Positions 1 to 9,297 of a DNA stretch of 64,000 nucleotides are shown piece after piece. The stretch lies in NCBI RefSeq assembly GCF_018449525.1, contig NZ_JAAVUS010000002.1, positions 124,001 through 188,000 of the forward strand, in the 5' to 3' direction. Each line of letters starts with the position of its first letter. The first letter of the stretch is position 1. The notes beneath the pieces were generated by a model, which was not told where the DNA came from, made no database searches, and was given only the letters and a program-made list of their open reading frames with translations. The position numbers were made by a program, and so were the translations under genes. This stretch comes from Bradyrhizobium sp. dw_78. GTDB taxonomy: Bacteria > Pseudomonadota > Alphaproteobacteria > Rhizobiales > Xanthobacteraceae.

Positions 1-852
1 GCCGACAACGGAGCCGCGGCCGCCGAACAACGAAATTCCTCCGAGCACAACCGCGGCCACCGACTCCAGCGGAAGCGTGGCGCCGAGCGACGGCTGGCCC
101 GACGCCACGCGCGCCGTTAGAATGACCGATCCCACCGCCGCGCATAGTCCGCTGAGAATATAGGCCGCGACCTTGATGCCGCGGACTTCAATCCCCGACA
201 GGCGCGCCGCCTCTTCATTGCCTCCGACAGCGTAGATCCGGCGGCCAAGCCGGCTGTAACCGAGAATGACATATGCAACCAGCAGAACGGCCAGCGCCAT
301 GACGACTGGAACCGGAACGCCAAGAATAAGTTCATAGGCCAGATCGGCGAAGGCGCCGGGCACGCCGGTTACCGCCACCCCGCCGCTAAGGCTAAGCGCA
401 AGCCCGGAGACGATCGACATCATCGCCAGCGTGGCGATGAAGGGAAACACCTTGAACCGCGTGATCACGATGCCGTTGACCAGGCCGACCAGCGCGCCGG
501 TCGCAAGCGAAGCCGCCATTCCCGCGGCGATGCCGTGGTCGCGCATCACGATCGCGCCGACGATACTGACCAGGGCCACGATAGACCCCACGGACAGATC
601 GAGGCCCGCGGTGAGGACCGCGAAGGTCTGGCCGAACGAGACCGCCGCGAGCGCTGCCGCCGACACGCCGATATTCCTGAAATTGGGCAGCGAGAGGAAC
701 ACCTCCGAATTCGCTGAAAACACGATCGTCAGGATGACCACGATGACGGGAAGACCGATCTCGCGGCCATAGCGCTGGAGAAACGCGACCGGCACGAAGC
801 GGCCGCCGCTTTCCGTGGATATTTTGTCGGCGCTTTCCGAAAGGCCCATCAT
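1..852 (-). CDS. Sugar-type ABC transporter permease (RbsC-like), 3' end cut by window edge
   Basis: Inner-membrane permease of a ribose/xylose-type ABC importer. 284 codons are present, starting at ATG 852 and running off the left edge; family members are usually about 320-340 residues, so some 40-50 residues are missing. Several hydrophobic segments are visible, with the family signature GLDLSVGSIVALVS near residue 70 and a Gly-rich segment VAAVVLGGISLFGGRGSVVG at the cut end. The start overlaps the stop of the upstream ATPase gene by one base (TGATG), which implies translational coupling. No sugar-binding protein gene is visible; it may lie beyond the left edge. Substrate cannot be told from sequence. 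Confidence 0.9.
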   Translation of the reverse strand, partial: MMGLSESADKISTESGGRFVPVAFLQRYGREIGLPVIVVILTIVFSANSEVFLSLPNFRNIGVSAAALAAVSFGQTFAVLTAGLDLSVGSIVALVSIVGAIVMRDHGIAAGMAASLATGALVGLVNGIVITRFKVFPFIATLAMMSIVSGLALSLSGGVAVTGVPGAFADLAYELILGVPVPVVMALAVLLVAYVILGYSRLGRRIYAVGGNEEAARLSGIEVRGIKVAAYILSGLCAAVGSVILTARVASGQPSLGATLPLESVAAVVLGGISLFGGRGSVVG

Positions 853-2438
853 CACGCCGCCCCCGCCATAAGGGATGCCGGCTTGCCCGCCAGATGGGCG
901 GCGAATGCGCCGGCGAGAATACGCTGTTCGTCAAACTCCTCCTGGGACACTTCGTCCAGGATGCGTCCACCCGACATGACATAGATCCGGTGACAGACAT
1001 TCATCAGTTCAGACAGTTCGGAGGAAACCAGAATGACGGCCGCACCTTCCGAAGCCAGGCGATGAATGAGGCGATACACTTCCGCTTTCGCGCCGACATC
1101 GATGCCCCGCGTCGGCTCATCGAAGATGAGGACGTCCGCGCCGGTCAGAACCCATTTTCCGATCACCAGCTTTTGCTGGTTGCCGCCCGAAGCCGTACCG
1201 GCAAGCGCGTCGAGCTGCCCCCGGAATTGCAACGGCCCGGCGATATCCTGCGCGTTCCGGCGCACGGCTTTCCAGGAGACGATCCCCGCGGTGCAGGATT
1301 TCCCGAGCGAGGCCATCACGACGTTTTCTGCTCCCGACATCGAAAGAACGAGGCCATGGTCCTTCCGGTCCTCGGGCAGATAGGCGATGCCGGATGCGAT
1401 GGCGTCGCGCGGCCGGCGGATATCGACAGGCTGGCCCTTCTTTCGGATGACGCCAGAGTCCGGCGCGTCGGCGCCGAAAATGGCGCGCATTACTTCGGTC
1501 CGGCCAGCGCCGACCAGTCCGGCAAAGCCGACCACCTCGCCGGCCCTGACGTTGAAGCTGATGTCCTCGAACACGCCGCGCCGCGTCAGATTGGATACGC
1601 TGAAGGCGACCTCTCCCACCTTCGCGTTGCGCGGCGGAAACAGCTCGGCCAGCGGCCGGCCGACCATCAGACCGATCAATTCGCCGGTCCCGGCAATCGC
1701 ACCGATATCGAGGGTGGCGATCCGCTCGCCTCCTCTCAGCACGGTGACGCGATTTGCGATCTCCATCACCTCGTCAAGGCGGTGCGAGACATAAAGGATC
1801 GACGTTCCCTCGGATCTCAGCCGGACGATGAGCTGGCGAAGGGCGGTCGCCTCTTTTTCCGAAAGCGCCGCAGTCGGCTCGTCCATGACGATGACCGGTG
1901 CGCGCAACGCCAACGCACGGGCGATCTCGACCAATTGCTTCTGCGCGGTCGACAGGCTTCCCGCCTGCTGCGAGGGCCGGATATTGAGTCCGGCTCCCAA
2001 TGTCCGGAGAATTTCGGCAGCCCTGCGCTCCGCCTCACGCCGGGAATAGAAGGCTCCGAACGACGCAGGCTCGTTGCCCAGGAAAATATTTTCCGCCACC
2101 GTCAGTTCGGGAACGATCATCAATTCCTGAAAGATCGTGACGATCCCGTGCCTTCGCGCGTCCATCGGTCCGGCAAAGACGACCGGCCTGCCATCGATCG
2201 CGATCGACCCGCCGTCCGGCAGCACGTCGCCCGACAGGATTCGAATGAGCGTCGACTTTCCCGCGCCATTTTCACCAACGAGGGCATGAACCTCGCCGCG
2301 CCGCAGATCCATCGAAGCGCCGCGCAGCGCGCGAACGCCCGGATAGTCCTTGACGAGATTGTCGAGGACGACCAGCGGACTTGTTTCCCGGCCAGAATCC
2401 GGTGTCACCGCCGCTTCTGACCGGAAGGAATTGTTCAT
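852..2438 (-). CDS. Sugar-type ABC transporter ATP-binding protein (RbsA/MglA-like, two NBDs)
   Basis: Cytoplasmic ATPase of a ribose-type importer, 528 aa, the usual length for this tandem-NBD family. First NBD: Walker A GENGAGKST near residue 56, signature-like LSTAQKQ, Walker B VIVMDEPTAALS. Second NBD: the Walker A region is degenerate (GLVGAGRTE), as is normal in RbsA/MglA, with signature SGGNQQK and Walker B LIFDEPTRGID. Start ATG 2438 overlaps the stop of the RidA gene by four bases (ATGA); the stop overlaps the permease start. It is co-transcribed with two RidA-family genes upstream, an unusual partner for a sugar importer, so the ligand might be an amino-sugar or other nitrogen compound (inference). 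Confidence 0.93.
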   Translation of the reverse strand: MNNSFRSEAAVTPDSGRETSPLVVLDNLVKDYPGVRALRGASMDLRRGEVHALVGENGAGKSTLIRILSGDVLPDGGSIAIDGRPVVFAGPMDARRHGIVTIFQELMIVPELTVAENIFLGNEPASFGAFYSRREAERRAAEILRTLGAGLNIRPSQQAGSLSTAQKQLVEIARALALRAPVIVMDEPTAALSEKEATALRQLIVRLRSEGTSILYVSHRLDEVMEIANRVTVLRGGERIATLDIGAIAGTGELIGLMVGRPLAELFPPRNAKVGEVAFSVSNLTRRGVFEDISFNVRAGEVVGFAGLVGAGRTEVMRAIFGADAPDSGVIRKKGQPVDIRRPRDAIASGIAYLPEDRKDHGLVLSMSGAENVVMASLGKSCTAGIVSWKAVRRNAQDIAGPLQFRGQLDALAGTASGGNQQKLVIGKWVLTGADVLIFDEPTRGIDVGAKAEVYRLIHRLASEGAAVILVSSELSELMNVCHRIYVMSGGRILDEVSQEEFDEQRILAGAFAAHLAGKPASLMAGAA

Positions 2439-2881
2439 GCGGCGCCGGGAGCCGTCACGCCGAACGGGACCGCCGCGATCATGTCGAGCTCGATCCTCGC
2501 GCCGGGCGCGCTCAGATTATTGATGCAGACCAGCGTTCCCGCGGGCACCCAGTCGCCGAAATGCTCCACCAGCACTTCGTACATCGCGTCCATCTCGCGC
2601 ATGTCGGTCAGGTACTTCGTCAGCTTGACGACGTGACGCCAGGTCAATCCCTTGCTGTCGAGGATGATCTTGATATTGGCCAGCGCGCGCCGCGTCTGCT
2701 CGCGAATGTCGTCCGGAAGCACATGCTCCTCCGGCACATGCGGATGCTTGTGATAAAGCGGCGACGCCGTGCAGCCGGCCAGGAACAGGAAGCCGGCCGG
2801 CGCCTCGACATAAACCGCCGGGGCATACGGCATGTTGTGCGCTTCTTCGGGACGGGGCTGCACTCCCGTGATGATGGTCAT
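2435..2881 (-). CDS. RidA/YjgF/UK114-family protein, Arg-containing
   Basis: 148 aa. RidA-family proteins are small trimeric enzymes, the archetype hydrolysing reactive enamine/imine intermediates to 2-oxo acids and ammonia. The conserved ligand-binding arginine is present in the C-terminal motif GARIELDMIAAV, so enamine/imine deaminase activity is plausible. I chose ATG 2881 because it follows GGAGAACTCAAGA (good Shine-Dalgarno spacing) and matches family length; a longer in-frame reading exists upstream but lies over the neighbouring gene and lacks homology. It overlaps the ABC ATPase by four bases, so it is the second gene of a four-gene leftward operon. Confidence 0.9.
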   Translation of the reverse strand: MTIITGVQPRPEEAHNMPYAPAVYVEAPAGFLFLAGCTASPLYHKHPHVPEEHVLPDDIREQTRRALANIKIILDSKGLTWRHVVKLTKYLTDMREMDAMYEVLVEHFGDWVPAGTLVCINNLSAPGARIELDMIAAVPFGVTAPGAA

Positions 2882-2943
2882 TCTTGAGTTCTCCTGTCCG
2901 GATGTTGAGGAACTGGCGGACGCGGCTCGGGGAATGACCCCGG

Positions 2944-3426
2944 TCATCCGCGTCCGTCCTTTGGATTTTTCATCGGGATGTAGGCGACGGCCTCCACTTC
3001 GAGCAGCGTCTCGGGCGTCGGCAACAGCTCCGAGACCTGGACCACAGTGCTCGCCGGCGCATCGGCGAAGAAGGACGTCCGGATCCGGTTGTAGACCGGA
3101 AAGTCCCGCAGATTCCTGAAATACTGCGTCAGCTTCACCACGTCGTTGAGCGTGCCGCCGGCCGCCTCGACCGTGAGACGAAGACTGTTCAAGATCCACC
3201 ACGATTGCGCGGCGATCGGGCCTTCCTTCATGTCGGTGGACATCTCGCCGGTCTCGCCGGCAAGCCGCCGCGCGTCCTCGGGCAGATCGGAATATCCCTT
3301 GATCACCTTCAAGGTGGTCGGATCGGCGGCAATGATTCCGGAGAAGAACACCGTATCTCCGGCGCGGCGGAACGGAGCATAGCGCGACAGCGGCTTCGCG
3401 ATATTTCCGGCAGGTGATTGCGTCAC
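2944..3426 (-). CDS. RidA-family protein lacking the conserved arginine
   Basis: 160 aa, GTG start at 3426. The RidA fold is recognisable from GDTVFFSGIIAADP near the N terminus, the segment AAGGTLNDVVKLTQYFRN in the middle and LLEVEAVAYIP at the end. At the position where archetypal RidA carries the substrate-binding Arg (as in the neighbour, GARIELD) this protein reads ETLLEVE, so it belongs to a Rid subgroup without that residue and its reaction is unknown. It sits 62 bp upstream of the second RidA gene and probably heads the operon. The 166-bp gap upstream to the next gene is AT-richer and could hold the promoter, but I could not define one. Confidence 0.85.
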   Translation of the reverse strand: MTQSPAGNIAKPLSRYAPFRRAGDTVFFSGIIAADPTTLKVIKGYSDLPEDARRLAGETGEMSTDMKEGPIAAQSWWILNSLRLTVEAAGGTLNDVVKLTQYFRNLRDFPVYNRIRTSFFADAPASTVVQVSELLPTPETLLEVEAVAYIPMKNPKDGRG

Positions 3427-3592
3427 GCCGCTACCCCATCAACGAATTGCGCATCCTTCATTGGAGCGTAACGCAATCGTTACAGAGACATGCGTGCCAC
3501 GCAAGTTACTTTAATATGCACGTATGACGACATTTTAAGCATCAATCTGTCGCTTCATGCATCAGCGCGCGGCCCAGCTCAGGGCCGCCGCC

Positions 3593-4597
3593 TCATGACG
3601 CGTTCGGCGCCGCGATCTTGAACAGCCGGCTCGCATTGCCGAAGGTGATCTTGTCGCGATCGGCATCGGACAGCCCCGCGCTGTTCACGAGGCCGACCGG
3701 GTCCTGGTCCCCCATATCGAACGGATAATCGGACCCCATCATCACCCGGTCGGCGCCCACCATCGCCACCAGCGCGTCGACGAGATCGGCGCGAAAAACG
3801 CAGGTGTCGAACCACAGCCGCTTCAGGTAGCTCGACGGCGCATCGGCGGTGAGACGCCGCACCTCGGGGCGCACCTTCCAGGCGTGATCCATCCGGCCGG
3901 CATAGAACGGATAGAAGCCGCCGCCATGCGCGATCACGATGTCGAGCTCCGGATGGCGGTCGAGCACGCCGCCGAGGATGAAATGCGATATCGCGATGGC
4001 TTCCTCGATCGGCTGGCCGAGGCTGTTGACCATGAAAAAATCGCCCAACCGCTGGCCGTGCGAGAAGCCGAGCGGATGCACGAACAGCGGCACGCGCAAT
4101 TTCGCCAGCCGCGCATAGAGAGGATCGAAGACAGGGTCCGACAATTCGAGAGTCTCGACGCGGGTGTCGATCTGGAATCCGCGCAGGCCGAGCGTCTCGA
4201 CCGCATGCACGGCTTCCTCGACCGCCCGGCCCGGAAACCGCATCGGCAGCGTGCCCATGCCGGCGAAACGAGCGGGATCCTGCGCAACCAGCGCGGCGAC
4301 GTCTTCGTTCTGCGCCCGCGACAACGCCACCTGCAACAGCTCGTCCGCCCAGTAATGCTGCTGCGCCGGGGCCGGCGCGATGACGTGAAAATCGACGCCC
4401 ATCCGCTGCATGACCTCGCGGCGCGCGCCGACATCGAGCATCAGCCTCGGCAGCAATCTGCCTTGCTCGGCGTCGGTGGCCCGGCTCTCCGGAGACATGT
4501 CGCGGCGATAGGGGTTGTCCATCGGATCGTAATGGCCGGCGACCAGCGGATCGACGCGCTTGCTGATGGCATGGGTGTGCATATCGATAATGGGCAT
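3593..4597 (-). CDS. Amidohydrolase-2 family protein (ACMSD-like)
   Basis: 334 aa metal-dependent hydrolase or decarboxylase of the ACMSD/gamma-resorcylate decarboxylase superfamily. Metal ligands are visible: HTH in PIIDMHTHAIS at the N terminus, LFVHPLGF near residue 180, IAHGGGFYP near 230 and the Asp of MMGSDYPFDM near 295. The final segment NASRLFKI is typical of the family. Substrate is not predictable; other family members act on aminocarboxymuconate semialdehyde or aromatic acids. I prefer ATG 4597 (MPIIDMHTH); an in-frame GTG at 4606 is the alternative. It is probably the last gene of the long Liv/imidase operon, 78 bp after livF. Confidence 0.85.
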   Translation of the reverse strand: MPIIDMHTHAISKRVDPLVAGHYDPMDNPYRRDMSPESRATDAEQGRLLPRLMLDVGARREVMQRMGVDFHVIAPAPAQQHYWADELLQVALSRAQNEDVAALVAQDPARFAGMGTLPMRFPGRAVEEAVHAVETLGLRGFQIDTRVETLELSDPVFDPLYARLAKLRVPLFVHPLGFSHGQRLGDFFMVNSLGQPIEEAIAISHFILGGVLDRHPELDIVIAHGGGFYPFYAGRMDHAWKVRPEVRRLTADAPSSYLKRLWFDTCVFRADLVDALVAMVGADRVMMGSDYPFDMGDQDPVGLVNSAGLSDADRDKITFGNASRLFKIAAPNAS

Positions 4598-4675
4598 GTG
4601 GCTCACTTTGCTTGGTTCAATTTGGCGACCAGAGGTCCGCGACGGCGATCGGCGGATCTGTGCGCATGACGCTGC

Positions 4676-5372
4676 TCACTGCACGCCGAGGCGCTGGAAC
4701 AACAGATCGGGCTGCTGACTCAATTCCCTGGCATCGCCCTGATGCACCACCTGCCCGGTCTCGAGCACATACACCCTGTCGGCCACGGCCAATGCGCTGT
4801 AGAGATTCTGTTCGACCAGCAGGATCGACAGCCCTTCCCGCTTCAGATCGACGATGATTTGTTCGAGATGCTGCACCGTCACCGGCGCCAGCCCCTCGGA
4901 CGGCTCATCCATCAGGATCAATTCCGGATCGATCATCAGCGCGCGGCCGACCGCGAGCATGCCGCGCTCTCCGCCGGACAACTGGCCGCCGCGATGGTGG
5001 CGGCGGTCGGCGAGACGCGGGAAAATTCCGAACACGCGATCGACGGTCCAGCCGTCCTTCGCCCGCGCGCTCTTCAGCATGGTGAGATGTTCGGTCACGG
5101 TCAGCGACGGGAACAGCCGCCTTCCCTGCGGCACGATGGCGATCCTGCGGCCGGCGATATCGTGCGGGCGCAGGCCGACCAGGCTTTCGCCGCGCCAGAG
5201 GATGGTTCCGGAGCGGATCGTCGGCGGCGTCAGCCCCATGATCGAACGGATGAAGGTGGTCTTACCCATGCCGTTGCGGCCGAGCAGCGCGACGATTTCG
5301 CCGGCGCCGACATCAAGCGAGACGCCGCGCACCACCACCGCCTCGCCATAGCCGCTGTGGAGATTCCTGACC

Positions 5373-5380
<8 letters not shown>
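4676..5380 (-). CDS. livF: Branched-chain amino acid-type ABC transporter ATPase (LivF-like)
   Basis: 234 aa ATPase of a Liv-type importer. Walker A GRNGMGKTT near residue 37, ABC signature LSGGERGM and Walker B LILMDEPSEGLAP are all intact. Start ATG 5380 (MLEVRNLHSGYGE) matches family starts and overlaps the livG end by eight bases; the longer open frame upstream is not homologous. LivF-type subunits pair with LivG on the inner face of LivH/LivM. The ligand is set by the binding protein at 6189-7439, and the flanking hydrolases suggest an amide, imide or ureide rather than a true branched-chain amino acid (inference). Confidence 0.92.
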
Positions 5381-6128
<748 letters not shown>

Positions 6129-6148
6129 GAATATTGCCTATATGAGAC

Positions 6149-6175
6149 GGGACGCGGCCGTGGCGGCCGCATCCC
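6149..6175 (-). terminator. Intra-operon stem-loop between binding-protein gene and livG
   Basis: An 11-bp stem with one mismatch (GGGACGCGGCC paired with GGCCGCATCCC, loop of five) directly follows the stop of the substrate-binding protein gene. There is no T-run. Such hairpins after binding-protein genes commonly stabilise the upstream mRNA or terminate part of the transcripts, so binding protein exceeds ATPase; that role here is inference. Confidence 0.5.
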
Positions 6176-6188
6176 GATGCCGGAGAGT

Positions 6189-7439
6189 TCAGGCTTTCTT
6201 GATGCCCTGGAAGGTCCGCGAATAAGGCGGCTGCTTCAGATAGGTTTCCGGGTCGTATTTCCAGAACTGGGAGACGTTCGGGTAGGTCTGGATCGGCACG
6301 TTCCAGAATTTGCCGTCGGCGCGCTTCACCACCTTGCGGATGTAGACGTCATAAATCGGGTTGCCATAGGCATCGAACTTCACGGTCTTGCCGAGCGGCG
6401 AGTCAACCAGTTCGGTCGTCAGCACGGAATCGATGAAGGCGTCGCGGTCCTCGACCTTGCCGCCGATCTTCTTCACTGCGGCGTCGATCCACATCATGCC
6501 CGAATACATCGAAAAGCCGTACAGCGAGGGAATCTTGCCGTATTTCGCTTCATAATCCTTGACGAATTTCGCCGTCACCGGATTGTCCGAACCTTCGGCG
6601 AAATGGGCCGGCGAGATGATGCCTTCGCATTCCTCGCCGAGCGTGCGGATCACCGACTGGTCGGTGCCGTTCATCGCCATCAGAAGCGGCGTCTTCTTCA
6701 GACCGAAGCTGGCATATTGCTGGATAAGACGGGTCGAATCCGCACCGGTTTCCATGGCGAAGATCGCATCGACCTTGAGGTCCGCGAGCTGGCCGAGATA
6801 AGGGCTGAAGTCCGCGGTGTTGAGCGGATGCCAGAATTGCTGGACAATCTCGCCGCCGCCTTCGGTCAATACCTGGGCAAGACCGCCGCACTGCTCGTGG
6901 CCGAAGGTGTAGTCCTGGCTGATGGTGGCGATCCGCTTGTAGCCCTGCTTCAGCGCCCAGTCGCCGAGCGGATGGGTGAATTCGCTGGCGGTGTAGCCAG
7001 CGACGCGGATCACGTTCCTGATGCGGGCGCGCTGTGTCAGATCGTCGGCGGCGATGATCGGAATGAAATACGGCGTGCCGGTGCCCTTGACGTAGTTGGC
7101 AACCGCGAGCCCGGTATTGGCGAGCAGATCCCCGATCAGCATATGGCAATTGCTCTGCTCGACCAGCCGGCGCGCTTTCTGCAACGCGGTGTCGGGATTC
7201 GAGGCGTCGTCCTCGATCACCAGTTCGACCTTGCGGCCGGCGATTTGGCTGTTCACCTGTTCAAGGTAGAATTGCACGCCTTCGACCATTTCCTTGCCGC
7301 CCGACGCCACCACGCCGGTGAGCGGCGCCAGCAGACCGATCTTGATCGGAGCGTCCTGCGCATGGGCGCCGCGCCAGGAGCCGGCACCGGTGACGGCCAG
7401 CGCCGCCGTGGTGGTTTTCAGGAATTGTCTGCGGTTCAT
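6189..7439 (-). CDS. ABC transporter periplasmic substrate-binding protein (Liv/amide type)
   Basis: 416 aa type-I periplasmic binding protein. The N terminus carries a twin-arginine-like signal (MNRRQFLKTTTAAL) followed by Ala-rich cleavage region GAHAQDAPIKIG. The mature part begins with IKIGLLAPLTGVVASGG, the usual opening of the family. I chose ATG 7439 because it follows AAAGGATATCGCG; a start eight codons earlier lacks a ribosome site and would put charged residues before the signal. It lies between livM and livG, so all five importer subunits are contiguous. Ligand unknown. Confidence 0.9.
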   Translation of the reverse strand: MNRRQFLKTTTAALAVTGAGSWRGAHAQDAPIKIGLLAPLTGVVASGGKEMVEGVQFYLEQVNSQIAGRKVELVIEDDASNPDTALQKARRLVEQSNCHMLIGDLLANTGLAVANYVKGTGTPYFIPIIAADDLTQRARIRNVIRVAGYTASEFTHPLGDWALKQGYKRIATISQDYTFGHEQCGGLAQVLTEGGGEIVQQFWHPLNTADFSPYLGQLADLKVDAIFAMETGADSTRLIQQYASFGLKKTPLLMAMNGTDQSVIRTLGEECEGIISPAHFAEGSDNPVTAKFVKDYEAKYGKIPSLYGFSMYSGMMWIDAAVKKIGGKVEDRDAFIDSVLTTELVDSPLGKTVKFDAYGNPIYDVYIRKVVKRADGKFWNVPIQTYPNVSQFWKYDPETYLKQPPYSRTFQGIKKA

Positions 7440-7467
7440 CGCGATATCCTTTCGTGAAAGCATTCGA

Positions 7468-8436
7468 TTAACGCGTTTTGCGCATCAGGATGGCATTCAG
7501 CTTGCCGATGATGCCTTCGGGAGCGAAGATCATGATCACAATGAAAGTGACGCCAAGCACCATTTGCCAGCGCTCGGTATAGGTGCTGACGACGTTCTCC
7601 AGCGCGATGATCGCGGCCGCGCCGACGAAGGCGCCGAACAGCGTGCCGACGCCGCCGGCAACCATCATCAGGACGCCCTCGACCGACTGCGCCAGCGCCA
7701 CCGTCGATGGACTGACGAAATTGTTGAACATCGCATACAGCGCGCCGGCGATGCCGGCGAAGAAGCCCGATGCGGTGAAGCCGATGAACAAATGCAGCGG
7801 CACATTGTAACCGAGGCTGCGCATCCGGCTTTCGCTGTCGCGGATGCCGCGCAGCGTCAGTCCGAAGGGCGAACGCACGAAGCGCCACACCGCAAAGGTG
7901 ACGATGGCGGTCCCCGCCAATACCGTCCAATAGAACGAATTGTTGTTCAGTAGCGCCGCTGGCCGGACATCGCCGCGGATGCCGTTCTCGCCGCCGGTGA
8001 TCTGGGTCCAGCGCAGGCAGATGCCCCAGACGATCATGCCAAGCGCCAAGGTCAGCAGCAGGAAATAGCTGCCGGAGGTGCGCACCGCGAGCAGACCGAA
8101 GATCATCGCCACCAAGGTCGCGGCCAGCACGCCGGCGGCAAAGGCCGCCGCCGGCGGCAACCCGGCCTGCGCCGTCGCATAGACGACCACATAGGTGGAG
8201 ACGCCGAAGATCGCGCCGTGGCCGAGCGAGGTGCGGCCGGCGAACCCGGCGAGGATATCGATCGACATCGCGAGAATGCCGAAGATCAGGACTTCGGTGG
8301 CGAGCCCGACCTGATAGCTCGACAGTACCAGCGGCAACGAAGCCGCAGCGGCGACGACAATAATGGCGATCAGCGCCGCGCGACCGGTCATGCCGGCAAA
8401 GCTCTTCGACGCTGATGCGGCTGGCGCTGTCATCAT
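7468..8436 (-). CDS. livM: Branched-chain amino acid-type ABC transporter permease (LivM-like)
   Basis: 322 aa integral membrane permease with about nine hydrophobic segments and the LivM hallmark LAGFAGRTSLGHGAIFGVSTY near residue 65-80 (shown in pieces: SLGHGAIFGVS) and the EAA-like region SRMRSLGYNVPLHLF. Start ATG 8436 overlaps the livH stop by four bases. Part of the imide/amide importer operon. Confidence 0.92.
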   Translation of the reverse strand: MMTAPAASASKSFAGMTGRAALIAIIVVAAAASLPLVLSSYQVGLATEVLIFGILAMSIDILAGFAGRTSLGHGAIFGVSTYVVVYATAQAGLPPAAAFAAGVLAATLVAMIFGLLAVRTSGSYFLLLTLALGMIVWGICLRWTQITGGENGIRGDVRPAALLNNNSFYWTVLAGTAIVTFAVWRFVRSPFGLTLRGIRDSESRMRSLGYNVPLHLFIGFTASGFFAGIAGALYAMFNNFVSPSTVALAQSVEGVLMMVAGGVGTLFGAFVGAAAIIALENVVSTYTERWQMVLGVTFIVIMIFAPEGIIGKLNAILMRKTR

Positions 8437-9284
8437 GCAGGCCGCCCGAACAGGCCGAGCGGACGAAACGCCAGCAACACGGCCATCGGACCGAAGATGA
8501 CGAAGTAAGCCAGTTCGGGGAACATCACCTGGCCGATCGTGTTGAGCATGCCGACCAGCAGACTGCCGATGCCGACGCCGACCAGACTGCCGCGTCCGCC
8601 GATGATAACGACGGCGAGGCTGAACACCAGGATCTCGGCGTCGGCGGACGGATACAGCGAGAGAAAGGCACCTCCCATCAATCCGCCAAGGCCGGCCAGG
8701 GCCGAGCCGAGCAGGAACGTCACCAGGAACACGCGCTGGATATTGACCCCGGAGGCTTCCACCATCTCGGCGTCGTCGACGCCGGCGCGGATCAATGCCC
8801 CCAACCGGGTGTGATTGAGCAACAGCCAGAGCACCGCGAACACGACCACGCCGGTGAGCAGCACGAACAGGCGATAGGTCGGATAGAACACGCCGAACAC
8901 GCGCAAGCCGCCGCGCAGCATCTGCGGGATCGGCACCGTGAAGCTGTCGCCGCCCCAGATCACCAGCGCCAGATCGTCGAGCACGAAGGCAAAGCCGAGC
9001 GTCAGCAACACCTGTCGCAGATCGTGGCCGCGGACAAAGCGCAGCAGGCCCTGGTCGAGCACGAAACCGATCGCGGCGATGGCAACCATCGCGCCAAGGC
9101 CGCCAAGCGCGAAGCTGCCGGTCCTGGCCGCGACGGTGAAACCGATATAGCCGCCGAACAGATACAGCGCGCCGTGAGCCAGATTGACGATGCGCAACAA
9201 CCCGAAGATCAACGTAAAGCCGCTCGCCACCACAAACAGAAGCGCGGCAAAGGTCAGTCCGTTGAGGAGTTGAAAGACGCTCAT
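8433..9284 (-). CDS. livH: Branched-chain amino acid-type ABC transporter permease (LivH-like)
   Basis: 283 aa membrane permease with eight or so hydrophobic segments. LivH hallmarks: LLRIVNLAHGALYLFGGY near residue 30-50 and VIIGGRGSLVGVGIGSLLVG near residue 220-240. It begins 13 bp after the stop of the PuuE-like gene at 9298-10182 and overlaps livM by four bases, so transport and hydrolase genes are on one transcript. Confidence 0.92.
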   Translation of the reverse strand: MSVFQLLNGLTFAALLFVVASGFTLIFGLLRIVNLAHGALYLFGGYIGFTVAARTGSFALGGLGAMVAIAAIGFVLDQGLLRFVRGHDLRQVLLTLGFAFVLDDLALVIWGGDSFTVPIPQMLRGGLRVFGVFYPTYRLFVLLTGVVVFAVLWLLLNHTRLGALIRAGVDDAEMVEASGVNIQRVFLVTFLLGSALAGLGGLMGGAFLSLYPSADAEILVFSLAVVIIGGRGSLVGVGIGSLLVGMLNTIGQVMFPELAYFVIFGPMAVLLAFRPLGLFGRPA

Positions 9285-9297
9285 CCCTGATGTGTGC

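Noticed and set aside
894..2420. Very long open frame on the plus strand opposite the sugar ABC ATPase
   Set aside because: Composition is that of an antisense shadow in GC-rich DNA (Arg/His/Asp-rich, no domain); the minus-strand ATPase has all family motifs. The same applies to the long plus-strand frames opposite the liv genes and the synthetase.
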